Shown here piece by piece: positions 1-7,945 of a stretch of 11,902 bases of DNA (positions are counted from its first letter, which is position 1; each line of letters begins with the position of its first letter). The position numbers and the translations under genes were made by a program. Origin of the DNA: JABMPR01 sp964508765 (GTDB taxonomy: Bacteria > Fidelibacterota > UBA8477 > JABMPR01); contig CAZDVD010000057.1 in the NCBI GenBank assembly GCA_964508765.1, positions 1 through 11,902 on the forward strand, given 5' to 3'. The notes under the pieces are model-generated. The model searched no databases, was not told where the DNA came from, and was given only the letters and a program-made list of their open reading frames with translations.

Positions 1-62
1 CGTTGAACGGCTTCATAGCCTTTTTCGATATTTACACCGGCATCTTTGTAATCAATACTCAT
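1..62 (-). CDS. purM: Phosphoribosylformylglycinamidine cyclo-ligase (AIR synthetase), N-terminal fragment
   Basis: Only the first 20 codons are present; the gene runs off the left end of the window. The reverse strand begins MSIDYKDAGVNIEKGYEAVQ. The YKDAGV-I--G-EAV pattern is the usual opening of bacterial PurM, which converts FGAM to AIR with ATP, the step after PurL/S/Q. The start ATG (62-60) overlaps the purF stop TGA (61-59) in an ATGA arrangement, so it is probably translationally coupled to purF as the last visible gene of the purine block. No catalytic region can be checked. The assignment rests on this short N-terminus plus the operon context, which fits well. Confidence 0.85.
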   Translation of the reverse strand, partial: MSIDYKDAGVNIEKGYEAVQ

Positions 63-1438
63 TTGCTTTCCTCGACAGGAACAGGATATTTACCATCAAA
101 GCAGGCCATACACGTACCCAATCCTGATTTGGATAGACATGCATGCAATCCTTCATGTGACAAGTAGGATAGACTATCAGCACCGATTTCGATACCAATA
201 TCTTCAACTGGTTTTTTAGCTGCAATAAGTTTTGATCGATCCGGGGTATCAATGCCATAGAAACAGCTGTATTTCACAGGAGGACTGGTGATCATCACAT
301 GAACTTCCCTGGCACCGGCACGTCTCAATGATTTGACGATACGGGTAATGGTGGTTCCTCGGACAATGGAGTCATCAATCATGATGACGCTCTTGCCTTC
401 AACATTCTGGCGAATAGGCGACAGTTTAAAATTCACACCAATTTCACGCATATCCTGTTTGGGGCTGATAAAGGTGCGACCGATATAGGCGTTTCGATAA
501 AACCCCTTATTGAAAGGCACACCAGAAGCCTGGGAATATCCCAGTGCTGCTGATGTTCCAGAATCTGGAACATCAATGACAATATCGGCTATACGACCCG
601 TTTCCTTGAACAGTTGATGTCCCATATTGATGCGGGCCTGATAAACATTCAAACCATCAATGACGGAGTCTGTCCGAGCAAAATAGACATACTCAAAAGA
701 GCAAATGTGAGTGGAGCCCACTTTTGTTTTTTCAGAGTGAATACCATCTTTATCCACACAGATGATCTCACCGGGACGTACATCACGAATCACATCAGCT
801 TTGATGGAATCAATAGCACAACTTTCGGAAGCAAATACATAGGAGTCATCCAATTTGCCCATGATGAGCGGCCTGAGACCCATGGGATCTCTGAAAGCAT
901 ACAATTTATCCTGGGTTAAGAGAAGGATGGCATAGCCACCCCTGATAACGCTCATGGTTTTCTTGATAGCTTCAGTGACGTCTCTAGTCTCCATGGTATT
1001 TTTGGCAACCAACTTTAAAATGGTTTCAGAGTCGGTACTGGATTGAAAGGTGGCTCCCTGAGATTTCAACTCTCCCATGAGCTCCTTGGTATTCACCAGG
1101 TTGCCATTGTGGGCCAGCGCCATTTGTCCTTTAGAGCTGACAATCACAACAGGCTGAGCATTCTCATACGTCGTGCCACCCGTCGTACTGTATCGGACGT
1201 GACCAATACCGTGCATTCCCTGGAGGAAATTGAGCAGCTTGGGGTCAAAAACCTCCTGAACCAGACCTTCATCCTTATAGTAGTTGATCTGCTGACCGTC
1301 ACTTACGGCAATACCGGCACTCTCCTGCCCCCTGTGTTGCAGGGCGAAAAGACCGTAGAATATGAGTTTGGATGTATCTTCAGCTTTGGTGTTATAAACA
1401 CCAAAGACACCACACTCTTCGTTTAGTTTATCTCTCAT
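59..1438 (-). CDS. purF: Amidophosphoribosyltransferase (glutamine PRPP amidotransferase), Fe-S type
   Basis: PurF catalyses the first committed step of purine synthesis, PRPP + glutamine to 5-phosphoribosylamine. The N-terminal Ntn-hydrolase glutaminase domain opens MRDKLNEECGVFGVY, so a short propeptide would be removed to expose Cys9, as in Bacillus-type PurF. LQHRGQESAGI (about 33-43), HVRYSTTG and ALAHNGNL follow, as expected for this domain. The PRPP loop of the phosphoribosyltransferase domain is IDDSIVRGTT (about 354-363). Four cysteines, at about 246, 392, 443 and 446 (the last two as CMAC), fit the [4Fe-4S] ligands of the oxygen-sensitive Bacillus-type enzyme. Length 459 is normal. 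The start taken is ATG at 1438, 3 nt after the purL stop. A TTG immediately upstream (1441) would add one residue. No clear Shine-Dalgarno is seen, so coupling to purL is likely. Its stop overlaps the purM start. Confidence 0.97.
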   Translation of the reverse strand: MRDKLNEECGVFGVYNTKAEDTSKLIFYGLFALQHRGQESAGIAVSDGQQINYYKDEGLVQEVFDPKLLNFLQGMHGIGHVRYSTTGGTTYENAQPVVIVSSKGQMALAHNGNLVNTKELMGELKSQGATFQSSTDSETILKLVAKNTMETRDVTEAIKKTMSVIRGGYAILLLTQDKLYAFRDPMGLRPLIMGKLDDSYVFASESCAIDSIKADVIRDVRPGEIICVDKDGIHSEKTKVGSTHICSFEYVYFARTDSVIDGLNVYQARINMGHQLFKETGRIADIVIDVPDSGTSAALGYSQASGVPFNKGFYRNAYIGRTFISPKQDMREIGVNFKLSPIRQNVEGKSVIMIDDSIVRGTTITRIVKSLRRAGAREVHVMITSPPVKYSCFYGIDTPDRSKLIAAKKPVEDIGIEIGADSLSYLSHEGLHACLSKSGLGTCMACFDGKYPVPVEESK

Positions 1439-1441
1439 CAA

Positions 1442-3676
1442 TCAACTATCAGTTTTCATTAATTTATCAAATCCAGTAGCAAATGCAGTCCGGCAATCAT
1501 CCACAGTAATGTTGATGAGCTTTTCATCCATATTGTGAATAAGGATATCCCGAGCTTCGGTCACGCGTCCAATAACAGCAGCTTCAAGACCCTGGGCAGC
1601 AGCCAGTTCAACTATTTTGTCAGTTGATGCCTCATCAGCCGAAAGCATAAAACGTGTCTGGCTTTCACCGAATAATAAGGCATCTGCCCGCATATCCAGA
1701 TCTAATGAAACATCGGCTCCCAGTTCACCAGCGATACACGATTCAGCTAAAGCAACAGCCAACCCGCCATCACTCAGATCATGAGCGCTCCTCACAAGAC
1801 CTTTGCGAATGATATCCAGCACATAGTCTTGTGCTTTGCGTTCAAGCTCAAGATCTAGCTCAGGCACATCTCCTGTAACCAGGTTATGGATGACATCCAA
1901 ATATTCTGAAGCACCAAGTTCTTCTTTCGTTTCCCCGATAAGGATGACATAATCACCATTATTTTTGAATTCCATGGTTGTGACATGATCTAGTGACTTC
2001 ACCAGTCCAGTCATTCCAATAATTGGAGTTGGATAAATAGATCCAAACTCAGGGGTCTGGTTGTAGAGGCTTGCATTTCCACCAATAACCGGGGTATCCA
2101 AGGCTCGACAGGCCTCACTGATACCAATAATGGATTGTTCCAGTTGGTAATAGACTTCAGGTTTTTCGGGATTGCCAAAATTTAATCCATCGGTAATTGC
2201 AATGGGTTCAGCTCCTGAAACCACCTGATTCCGAGCTGATTCAGCTACAATACTCTGGGCACCGCGTCTGGGATTCAAATAGCAATAGCGACCGTTGGAA
2301 TCCATGGTGAGTCCAATGCCCTTATCGCGACCTTTGATACGTAAAATAGCAGCATCAGAACCGGGTTTCACGATAGTATTCATCTGAATTCTGTGATCAT
2401 ACTGCCTGTAGACCCATTCCTTTGAACAAATGTCCGGGGCACCTAACAATCTCACCAGGACTTCATTCAAATCTGAGGGTTGAGCAACCTGTTCATTTTT
2501 GAAGGCCATGGTTTCTTTTAAGTGCGAAGGTTCAACGGCATCAAGTATGTATGTGGGAGCATCCATGAGGGACCATACCGGTACTTCTCCAACAGTTTTA
2601 CCGTCTTCAAGAACACGGTACAAACCATCATCGGTGACCTTTCCAATTATCACAGCATGTAAGTCCCACTTATGGAAAATTTTATTGACCTTCTCTTCCA
2701 TTCCCTTTTTGACAATCAGCAACATACGTTCCTGTGATTCAGAGATCATGACCTCTTCAGGACGCATGGCTTCTTCGCGTTTGGGAACCAGAGCAACATC
2801 AATTTCAACACCATTGCCTGCTTTGCTGGCAGTTTCAACCGAGGAAGATAAAATTCCTGCCGCTCCCATATCCTGGACACCCACAACATAATCTTCTTCG
2901 AAAACTTCGAGACAGGCTTCGATAAGGAGTTTCTCCATGAAGGGATCGCCCACCTGAATGGCGCCGCGGTCTTCATCATTTTCCTCTTCGAGGTCCTTGG
3001 AAGCGAAACTGGCTCCACCCATTCCATCTCGACCGGTGAGGTTACCTACAATCATCAAACTATTGCCAACACCTGTCGCGATGGCTTTTTTGATTTCTGA
3101 TTTCTTCATGAAACCAACACACATGGCATTTACCAATGGGTTGCCTTTATAGGCGTTGGAAAATCTGACTTCTCCGCCAACTGTGGGAACACCGACGCAA
3201 TTGCCATACTCACCGATTCCGTGAATGACTTCTGAGATAAGCCAGCGAGTGTGACCCTTTTCTCCGGGATGCCCAAAATGTAGGGAGTTTAATGATGCGA
3301 TGGGATAAGCACCCATGGCTAAAATGTCTCTTATAATACCACCAACACCAGTAGCGGCTCCTTGAAATGGAGCAATAGCTGAGGGGTGGTTATGACTTTC
3401 AAGTTTAAAGGTAATAACTTCATCATCATCAATATCCACAATACCTGCATTCTCGCCAGGTCCCTGGACAATACGTGGACCTGTAGTCAGAAAATGTTTA
3501 AACAGGGGACGAGTATGTGTGTAACCACAATGCTCAGACCACATCTGGGCATATAGGGCCAATTCCACTGTATTGGGTTCACGTCCCATATGTTTGGTTA
3601 ATAATTCGTATTCAGAGTCAGTGAGACCTGCTTTAATCCAAATCTTTTTTTCCATGCCAGCCTTCTTTTCGCTCAT
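1442..3676 (-). CDS. purL: Phosphoribosylformylglycinamidine synthase, large subunit (small-PurL type)
   Basis: This is the ATP-dependent synthetase subunit of FGAM synthase. It converts FGAR to FGAM using ammonia delivered by PurQ, with PurS bridging the complex. At 744 residues it is the short, three-subunit form rather than the roughly 1300-residue fused form. Visible motifs are MWSEHCGYTHTRP (about 45-57), KLESHNHPSA (91-100), GGIIRDILAMGAYP (112-125), VGVPTVGGEVRF (161-172), a central GDPFMEKLLIEACLE, SESQERML, GGNASLYN and AHDLSDGGLAVALAES. These match both pseudo-duplicated AIRS-like halves. ATG at 3676 lies 10 nt after the purQ stop, with an AGG-containing stretch upstream. The stop lies 3 nt before the purF ATG. 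Nothing looks truncated. Confidence 0.97.
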   Translation of the reverse strand: MSEKKAGMEKKIWIKAGLTDSEYELLTKHMGREPNTVELALYAQMWSEHCGYTHTRPLFKHFLTTGPRIVQGPGENAGIVDIDDDEVITFKLESHNHPSAIAPFQGAATGVGGIIRDILAMGAYPIASLNSLHFGHPGEKGHTRWLISEVIHGIGEYGNCVGVPTVGGEVRFSNAYKGNPLVNAMCVGFMKKSEIKKAIATGVGNSLMIVGNLTGRDGMGGASFASKDLEEENDEDRGAIQVGDPFMEKLLIEACLEVFEEDYVVGVQDMGAAGILSSSVETASKAGNGVEIDVALVPKREEAMRPEEVMISESQERMLLIVKKGMEEKVNKIFHKWDLHAVIIGKVTDDGLYRVLEDGKTVGEVPVWSLMDAPTYILDAVEPSHLKETMAFKNEQVAQPSDLNEVLVRLLGAPDICSKEWVYRQYDHRIQMNTIVKPGSDAAILRIKGRDKGIGLTMDSNGRYCYLNPRRGAQSIVAESARNQVVSGAEPIAITDGLNFGNPEKPEVYYQLEQSIIGISEACRALDTPVIGGNASLYNQTPEFGSIYPTPIIGMTGLVKSLDHVTTMEFKNNGDYVILIGETKEELGASEYLDVIHNLVTGDVPELDLELERKAQDYVLDIIRKGLVRSAHDLSDGGLAVALAESCIAGELGADVSLDLDMRADALLFGESQTRFMLSADEASTDKIVELAAAQGLEAAVIGRVTEARDILIHNMDEKLINITVDDCRTAFATGFDKLMKTDS

Positions 3677-3686
3677 ATGATCCGAC

Positions 3687-4388
3687 CTAACCCTGTTTCG
3701 ATTCGAGGTGCTTTAACATCGAGACAAAAACACCCTTACCATCACTCAAACCCAGCGCACTATCAGCACTGCGCTCTGGATGGGGCATCATTCCAACCAC
3801 ATTCCCTGTCCGATTAATGATACCTGCAATGCTGTTTATAGAGCCATTGGGATTTGTTTTGTCGCTGACTTCACCCTCAGGGCTGCAATAGCGAAACAGA
3901 ATCTGACCATTGGCCTCCATCTCAGCAATGGTATCAGGAGCAGCATAATAGTTGCCTTCATTGTGCGCGATGGGAAAAACGACCACATCTCCGGAAGCAT
4001 ATTCGCTGGTGAATGGAGTGTCTGCATTGTCCACTTTCAGGGTTTGATCCTGACACAGGAATTTGAGCCCGCGATTTTGTAACAGACTCCCTGGCAACAT
4101 TCTGGATTCAGTAAGAATCTGAAATCCATTACATATACCTATCACAAAACCACCGTTAGTAGCAAATTCTTTGACTGCTGTCATGGCTGGTGAGAGATGG
4201 GCAATTGCTCCTGGACGTAAGTGATCACCATAGGAAAATCCACCAGGAATGATGATAGCATCCACATCTCCTAGATCGGTATCCTTGTGCCACAAGTATT
4301 TAACGGGTTTCCCTAGAATCTTATCAACGGCATGAAAGCAGTCTTCAGCGCAATTAGAACCAGGAAATAAAAGAACTCCCCAATTCAT
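3687..4388 (-). CDS. purQ: Phosphoribosylformylglycinamidine synthase, glutaminase subunit
   Basis: PurQ is the class I glutamine amidotransferase subunit of FGAM synthase; it hydrolyses glutamine and channels ammonia to PurL. The sequence shows the oxyanion region PGGFSYGDHLRPGAI (about 48-62) and the nucleophile elbow GICNGFQIL with Cys86. A C-terminal MPHPERS gives His202 and Glu204, completing the Cys-His-Glu triad. Length 233 is standard for the stand-alone subunit. The start ATG shares one base with the purS stop (TGATG), and a strong Shine-Dalgarno lies in the last codons of purS. This supports coupled synthesis of the two subunits. Confidence 0.97.
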   Translation of the reverse strand: MNWGVLLFPGSNCAEDCFHAVDKILGKPVKYLWHKDTDLGDVDAIIIPGGFSYGDHLRPGAIAHLSPAMTAVKEFATNGGFVIGICNGFQILTESRMLPGSLLQNRGLKFLCQDQTLKVDNADTPFTSEYASGDVVVFPIAHNEGNYYAAPDTIAEMEANGQILFRYCSPEGEVSDKTNPNGSINSIAGIINRTGNVVGMMPHPERSADSALGLSDGKGVFVSMLKHLESKQG

Positions 4389-4636
4389 CAGACCTCCTTA
4401 ATCTCAAAGCTGTATGATTCTACGACAGGGTTGGCCAACATTTTATCACACATGTCGTGAACAGAAGATTCAGCAGTTGCCATATCGGTCATCTCAAGAT
4501 CCATTTCAAGTTGCTTCCCCACGCGAACTCCTTTGACCTTATCAAAACCGATTGATTCCAAACCGTTTTGGACAGCTCTGCCCTGGGGATCAAAGATTCC
4601 TTTTTTCAACATGACAGTTACGATTGCTTTCAGCAT
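4388..4636 (-). CDS. purS: Phosphoribosylformylglycinamidine synthase subunit PurS
   Basis: An 82-residue protein starting MLKAIVTVMLKKGIFDPQGR, with VQNGLESIGFDKVKGVRVGK further on. This is the typical PurS pattern: a small alpha/beta protein that dimerises and holds PurQ onto small PurL. It has no catalytic residues. Size and position immediately ahead of purQ and purL are canonical. ATG at 4636 is preceded by GAAGGGTGA at some distance, a moderate ribosome-binding site. The 81 bp separating it from the upstream purC-like gene contain no recognisable gene or terminator, so read-through is expected. Confidence 0.95.
   Translation of the reverse strand: MLKAIVTVMLKKGIFDPQGRAVQNGLESIGFDKVKGVRVGKQLEMDLEMTDMATAESSVHDMCDKMLANPVVESYSFEIKEV
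4392..4399 (-). promoter_or_regulatory. Strong Shine-Dalgarno for purQ embedded in the purS 3' end
   Basis: The minus strand reads AAGGAGGT, a near-perfect anti-16S match. It lies in the final Lys-Glu-Val codons of purS and 3 nt before the purQ ATG. Being inside the upstream gene and beside the TGATG junction, it fits re-initiation or coupled translation of the glutaminase subunit. Confidence 0.8.
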
Positions 4637-4717
4637 TTTTATTCATCACCCTTCATTGTTTGATTCCAGATCGAAAATTCATTCATACATCTGAAATAAG
4701 TGTGGCGTCTAATCTTG

Positions 4718-6022
4718 TTACGAGTCAATTGCATTAAGTTTTTTATACAGCTCTTTATTTTTGGAACTCAGGAAGTATTCAACTTCACGTCTTGCGATAT
4801 CTGCGATTTCTTGTTTGTGTTCCTCTCCACTTCCTTTTTCAGTGAGGAATTTTTTGATCACAAGATATTTATCTTCCTGAATTTTTATAAACGCATCATC
4901 AACAACGGGAGTCTCCGGGTATAGGCCCTCTGCCTGTCCTCGTTTGAGAATAGCAGTGAAATTCTCACCCGTTTGAGCAGCTTCTTTTTTGGTCTTGTTG
5001 ACTGCTTCATACCAGTCGTCGTGTATAAGAATATAATAGTCCCTCATTGACTGTTTGTTGAAATTCACGATATAATTGTGACCCTCAACATGACAGGTCA
5101 ATGTTGCCCGAACAGAGTCAGTATCCAGTGTATCTACAAATACAAGATCCTGCCCATCCCTGGCGATCTCCCATTTCAGATCCCAAAGATTCAATCCCAT
5201 CCGGTTGAATATCCTATGCACCATGAAGGACGCCAGTATGGCTCGTGCCAGCGAATCAGTGAATAATTCACCACCAATACCTGAGATAAGTAAAGCTTCC
5301 TGTCTGGAAATATTCCGGTCCTCTGGTTCATACTTTGTTGTCAGGTCGATCAAGGGGGCATCAAAAGTCTCCCAGGGAACGAGTTTGTTGGCGACGCCCA
5401 ATTCTCTCAAATACGCCTTTTTTCCAGAATCACTTGATGCTTTATATTTTCTGAGGATGGATGATCCGCTTGTCACACCAAAGCGAACGATCTGCTCGAG
5501 TGGAATGACGAATTGATCATTCCCGTAATACTTTTCATAATCGTAGAGGTGTGCACTCATGAAGTTGACAGGTTCTGGTTTGAGTATGTTGTACTTCTTA
5601 ATCATTGTCAAATTACTAAGCTCAGAAGGAAACGAGCTTGCATACAATTTTTCGTCATCTCCCCCGATCATTCCCTTATGGTGGGTTTTTAGACCGGTGG
5701 ACTTGACCTTTTCCAGGATTTCCTTAATAATTGGCGTGTTCTGGAAATAATCTTCACCCCAATGTGTTTTGATATAGGATTCCATGTCAGCCCACTCATC
5801 AACATCCATCAGTGACCTATATACGAGATGGCGGAAACCAGCTCTTACGGTGTCGCTACCTTTTATGGCAAAGATGGTTCCCACATCAAATACAGACCCG
5901 CCCATGCTTGTTTCGCTTACCAGTGAATCGGGGTCATTATTAACTGAGTACAGTTTCTGGACAGAACCATTATAATATGGGTTGGTACGATCAAACTTAA
6001 CTGTATGATTTTTATGAGACAT
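4718..6022 (-). CDS. purC: Divergent, long SAICAR synthetase (PurC-like)
   Basis: Likely phosphoribosylaminoimidazole-succinocarboxamide synthase, joining CAIR and aspartate with ATP to give SAICAR. Overall similarity to ordinary PurC is low, but the diagnostic blocks are in order. VQKLYSV (21-27) resembles the K-(V/L)Y start of the ATP-binding lobe. VIPLEQIVRFGVTSGSSILRK (172-192) matches the PurC P-E-V-R-x-x-T-G-S-x-x-(K/R) block. LWDLKWEIARDG (279-290) with VFVDTLDTDSVRA (294-306) matches the D-x-K-x-E-F-G and D-x-x-x-x-D-S-x-R signature. NKQSMRDYY (322-330) matches the DKQxxRD segment. At 434 residues it greatly exceeds the usual 235-300; the excess is insertions plus about 100 residues of charged, probably helical C-terminus. 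From memory, a long divergent PurC class is known from Vibrio; membership cannot be tested here. Placement between purE and purS is the expected one. The ATG at 6022 has AAAGGAAGA just upstream. No other purC lies in the window. Confidence 0.82.
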   Translation of the reverse strand: MSHKNHTVKFDRTNPYYNGSVQKLYSVNNDPDSLVSETSMGGSVFDVGTIFAIKGSDTVRAGFRHLVYRSLMDVDEWADMESYIKTHWGEDYFQNTPIIKEILEKVKSTGLKTHHKGMIGGDDEKLYASSFPSELSNLTMIKKYNILKPEPVNFMSAHLYDYEKYYGNDQFVIPLEQIVRFGVTSGSSILRKYKASSDSGKKAYLRELGVANKLVPWETFDAPLIDLTTKYEPEDRNISRQEALLISGIGGELFTDSLARAILASFMVHRIFNRMGLNLWDLKWEIARDGQDLVFVDTLDTDSVRATLTCHVEGHNYIVNFNKQSMRDYYILIHDDWYEAVNKTKKEAAQTGENFTAILKRGQAEGLYPETPVVDDAFIKIQEDKYLVIKKFLTEKGSGEEHKQEIADIARREVEYFLSSKNKELYKKLNAIDS

Positions 6023-6070
6023 ATCAATCTTCCTTTATAAGCATCTCACGATGTACTACCGTGAAAATAA

Positions 6071-6562
6071 TTATTTATTGTATTTCTCTTGAATCTTACG
6101 GTCCTTCTCCAGAACAGCATCACGCATCTCAACTCGATGTGCTTCCAATTTTTGGCCAATCTCGGGGTATTTAACTGCCAATATCTGAGCAGCCAAAAGA
6201 ACTGCATTGTCACTGGCATTGATACCAACTGTGGCTACAGGTATTCCGCCTGGCATCTGGACAATTGAGTATAAAGCATCCACCCCATCAAGACTGGCTC
6301 GAATGGGTAATCCGATTACGGGTTTAATAGTTTGAGCCGCTATGACACCTGGCAAGTGAGCAGCTTTTCCTGCACCAGCGATAACCAGTTCAATGCCCCG
6401 CTCATCAAAACTTTTAATATATGACTCCACTGCTTCATGGGTCCTGTGAGCTGAGAGAATTCTTAACTCAAACTCCAGACCCAGTTTCTCAATAATTTTA
6501 AAACCTTTATCTAATACGGGAAGATCGCTGTCGCTTCCCAGAATAATTGCAATTTTAGCCAA
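6071..6562 (-). CDS. purE: N5-carboxyaminoimidazole ribonucleotide mutase (class I PurE)
   Basis: PurE moves the carboxylate of N5-CAIR to carbon to form CAIR, the substrate of the next gene product, PurC. The 163-residue protein has the class I signature: GSDSDLPVLDKG near the N-terminus, SAHRTHE (about 37-43), AGAGKAAHLPGVIAAQT, and LDGVDALYSIVQMPGGIPVATV. The AHRT and AAHLPG motifs point to the PurK-dependent bacterial type rather than the class II AIR carboxylase of animals and Treponema. It starts at TTG (6562-6560). No ATG is available nearby, and a GAGGAG site sits 9 nt upstream. The gap to pyrI is about 21 nt, so this gene joins the pyrimidine and purine halves of the cluster. No purK is present in the window. 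Confidence 0.96.
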   Translation of the reverse strand: MAKIAIILGSDSDLPVLDKGFKIIEKLGLEFELRILSAHRTHEAVESYIKSFDERGIELVIAGAGKAAHLPGVIAAQTIKPVIGLPIRASLDGVDALYSIVQMPGGIPVATVGINASDNAVLLAAQILAVKYPEIGQKLEAHRVEMRDAVLEKDRKIQEKYNK

Positions 6563-6571
6563 TTTATGATT

Positions 6572-6577
6572 CTCCTC
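6572..6577 (-). promoter_or_regulatory. Shine-Dalgarno that fixes the purE TTG start
   Basis: GAGGAG on the minus strand, 9 nt before the TTG at 6562. It lies in the short gap after the pyrI stop. The good match and spacing support the non-ATG start of purE. Confidence 0.75.
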
Positions 6578-6583
6578 GTTTGA

Positions 6584-7033
6584 TTAGATGTGTGTCATCT
6601 CATCAGCTGTGAATACGCGTTCGCAATACTGACAAGCCAATTCCCGACTGGAGCTGTCCTGCAGATTAAAAATTGTCATCATAGGCTCAGCGTTGGTAAT
6701 ACATTTTGGGTTCGGGCAGACGACCAAGCCCTCAATGCGTTCAGGAATTTGAACGGTAGACTTATGGGTCACCTTAAAGTCTCTGATAATACTTACTTTC
6801 GCGTCAGGAGCAATGAGAGCAATACTATTGACTTCATTTTTTGTCAACTCGCGCCCTTCAATTTTAATGATGTCTTTTTTCTTCATTGCTTTGCTGGGGA
6901 AATTCATTCCCATCATGACAATATCTGTACTACGTGGTTTGAGGATGGCGAGTACTCGCTGAACTCGACCTGCAGGTATATGATCAATCACAGTTCCATT
7001 GCGGATGGCGTCTACTTTTAGAACTTTCATCAT
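6584..7033 (-). CDS. pyrI: Aspartate carbamoyltransferase regulatory subunit
   Basis: PyrI is the allosteric chain of ATCase, binding nucleotide effectors in its N-terminal domain and PyrB through a C-terminal zinc domain. The N-terminus (VDAIRNGTVIDHIPAGR, about 7-23) is the standard nucleotide-binding opening. The zinc ligands are intact as C-x4-C at 106/111 and C-x2-C at 134/137. Length 149 is typical. Two adjacent ATGs are possible. The first (7033) overlaps the pyrB stop as ATGA. The second (7030) has better spacing from the GGGGAGG in the last pyrB codons, so the true protein may be one residue shorter. Overlap with pyrB fits balanced production of a catalytic-regulatory holoenzyme. PyrI is found in enteric bacteria, many Bacteroidetes and archaea, but not in Bacillus-type operons. 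Confidence 0.97.
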   Translation of the reverse strand: MMKVLKVDAIRNGTVIDHIPAGRVQRVLAILKPRSTDIVMMGMNFPSKAMKKKDIIKIEGRELTKNEVNSIALIAPDAKVSIIRDFKVTHKSTVQIPERIEGLVVCPNPKCITNAEPMMTIFNLQDSSSRELACQYCERVFTADEMTHI

Positions 7034-7935
7034 TTTGCCTCCCCGAGTAAGGTCGCCAATATGGCCTGCCGCATGTAGACCCCATTTTCAGCCTGGTCGA
7101 AATAATAAGCATATTTGGTCGTATCGACATCTGTGGTGATTTCGTTCACTCTGGGTAATGGATGCATAACCTTCATGTTGTCTTTGGCATTTTTAAGTAA
7201 ATCAGCAGTAATGATATAAGCATTTTTCACCTTCTCATATTCTTCCCTATCCGGAAAGCGCTCACGCTGGATCCGCGTGACATACATGATATCAGTGGTA
7301 TTGACAATTTTATCCAGTTTTGTGGTTTCCTTGAAGGGAATATCCATTTTTCTGAGGTCACTGAGTATGTGCGAGGGCATGGCCAATGATTTTGGAGAAA
7401 CAAAGTGAAATTCAGGTTTGAAGGGTGCCAGTGCATAGGCTAGCGAATGAACGGTTCTACCATACTTCAAATCTCCTACGAGCGCCAGCTTCAAGCCCTC
7501 GAGAGTTCCCTGTGATTTAAGAATGGTATAAAGATCTAAGAGGGATTGAGTGGGATGCTGATTCGCACCATCACCGGCGTTCACAACGGGGACATCCACC
7601 TGTTCTGAGACATAGCGAGCAGCGCCCTCCATAGGATGACGCATCACGATGATATCCGAGTACCTGGCCATCACTCTGGCTGTATCAGCTAAAGTTTCAC
7701 CTTTTTCAACTGAAGTGCCACTGGTACCAACCATGGCTATTACTTCACCCCCGAGACGCTTCATGGCAGATTCGAAGGACATTCTGGTTCTGGTTGAAGC
7801 CTCATAAAACACGGCTGCCATCACACGTCTAGATAAATCAATCTGACTTGGATTTTTTTCCAGACTTTTAGCCAACTTTAAAAGCTGGAGGGTTTTATCT
7901 GCGCTGAGATCACGCATGGAGATAAGGTGTTTCAT
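7030..7935 (-). CDS. pyrB: Aspartate carbamoyltransferase catalytic subunit
   Basis: PyrB condenses carbamoyl phosphate with aspartate, the first committed pyrimidine step. The carbamoyl-phosphate motif STRTR is at 47-51. The active-site lysine loop VEKGETLADT includes Lys78. MRHP is at 98-101, HPTQ at 127-130 and HPLPRVNEI at 258-266; all are hallmark ATCase segments. At 301 residues it is the expected size for the chain that pairs with PyrI. ATG at 7935 follows AGGGGA with good spacing, 10 nt after the pyrEF stop. The stop overlaps pyrI. CarAB, which would supply carbamoyl phosphate, is not in the window. Confidence 0.98.
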   Translation of the reverse strand: MKHLISMRDLSADKTLQLLKLAKSLEKNPSQIDLSRRVMAAVFYEASTRTRMSFESAMKRLGGEVIAMVGTSGTSVEKGETLADTARVMARYSDIIVMRHPMEGAARYVSEQVDVPVVNAGDGANQHPTQSLLDLYTILKSQGTLEGLKLALVGDLKYGRTVHSLAYALAPFKPEFHFVSPKSLAMPSHILSDLRKMDIPFKETTKLDKIVNTTDIMYVTRIQRERFPDREEYEKVKNAYIITADLLKNAKDNMKVMHPLPRVNEITTDVDTTKYAYYFDQAENGVYMRQAILATLLGEAK

Positions 7936-7945
7936 TCAGTCCCCT

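Noticed and set aside
52..258. Minus-strand frame overlapping the purF 3' end and purM 5' end
   Set aside because: It lies within purF in another frame and shows no family features. The purM start in a different frame explains the left edge.
614..1426. Two plus-strand open frames opposite purF
   Set aside because: Antisense shadows; the minus-strand PurF carries complete glutaminase, PRPP and Fe-S motifs over the same bases.
6046..6064. TCACG...CGTGA hairpin in the purE/purC gap as a terminator
   Set aside because: A 5-bp stem with a 9-nt loop and no following T tract on the operon strand is too weak to terminate, and purC needs read-through.
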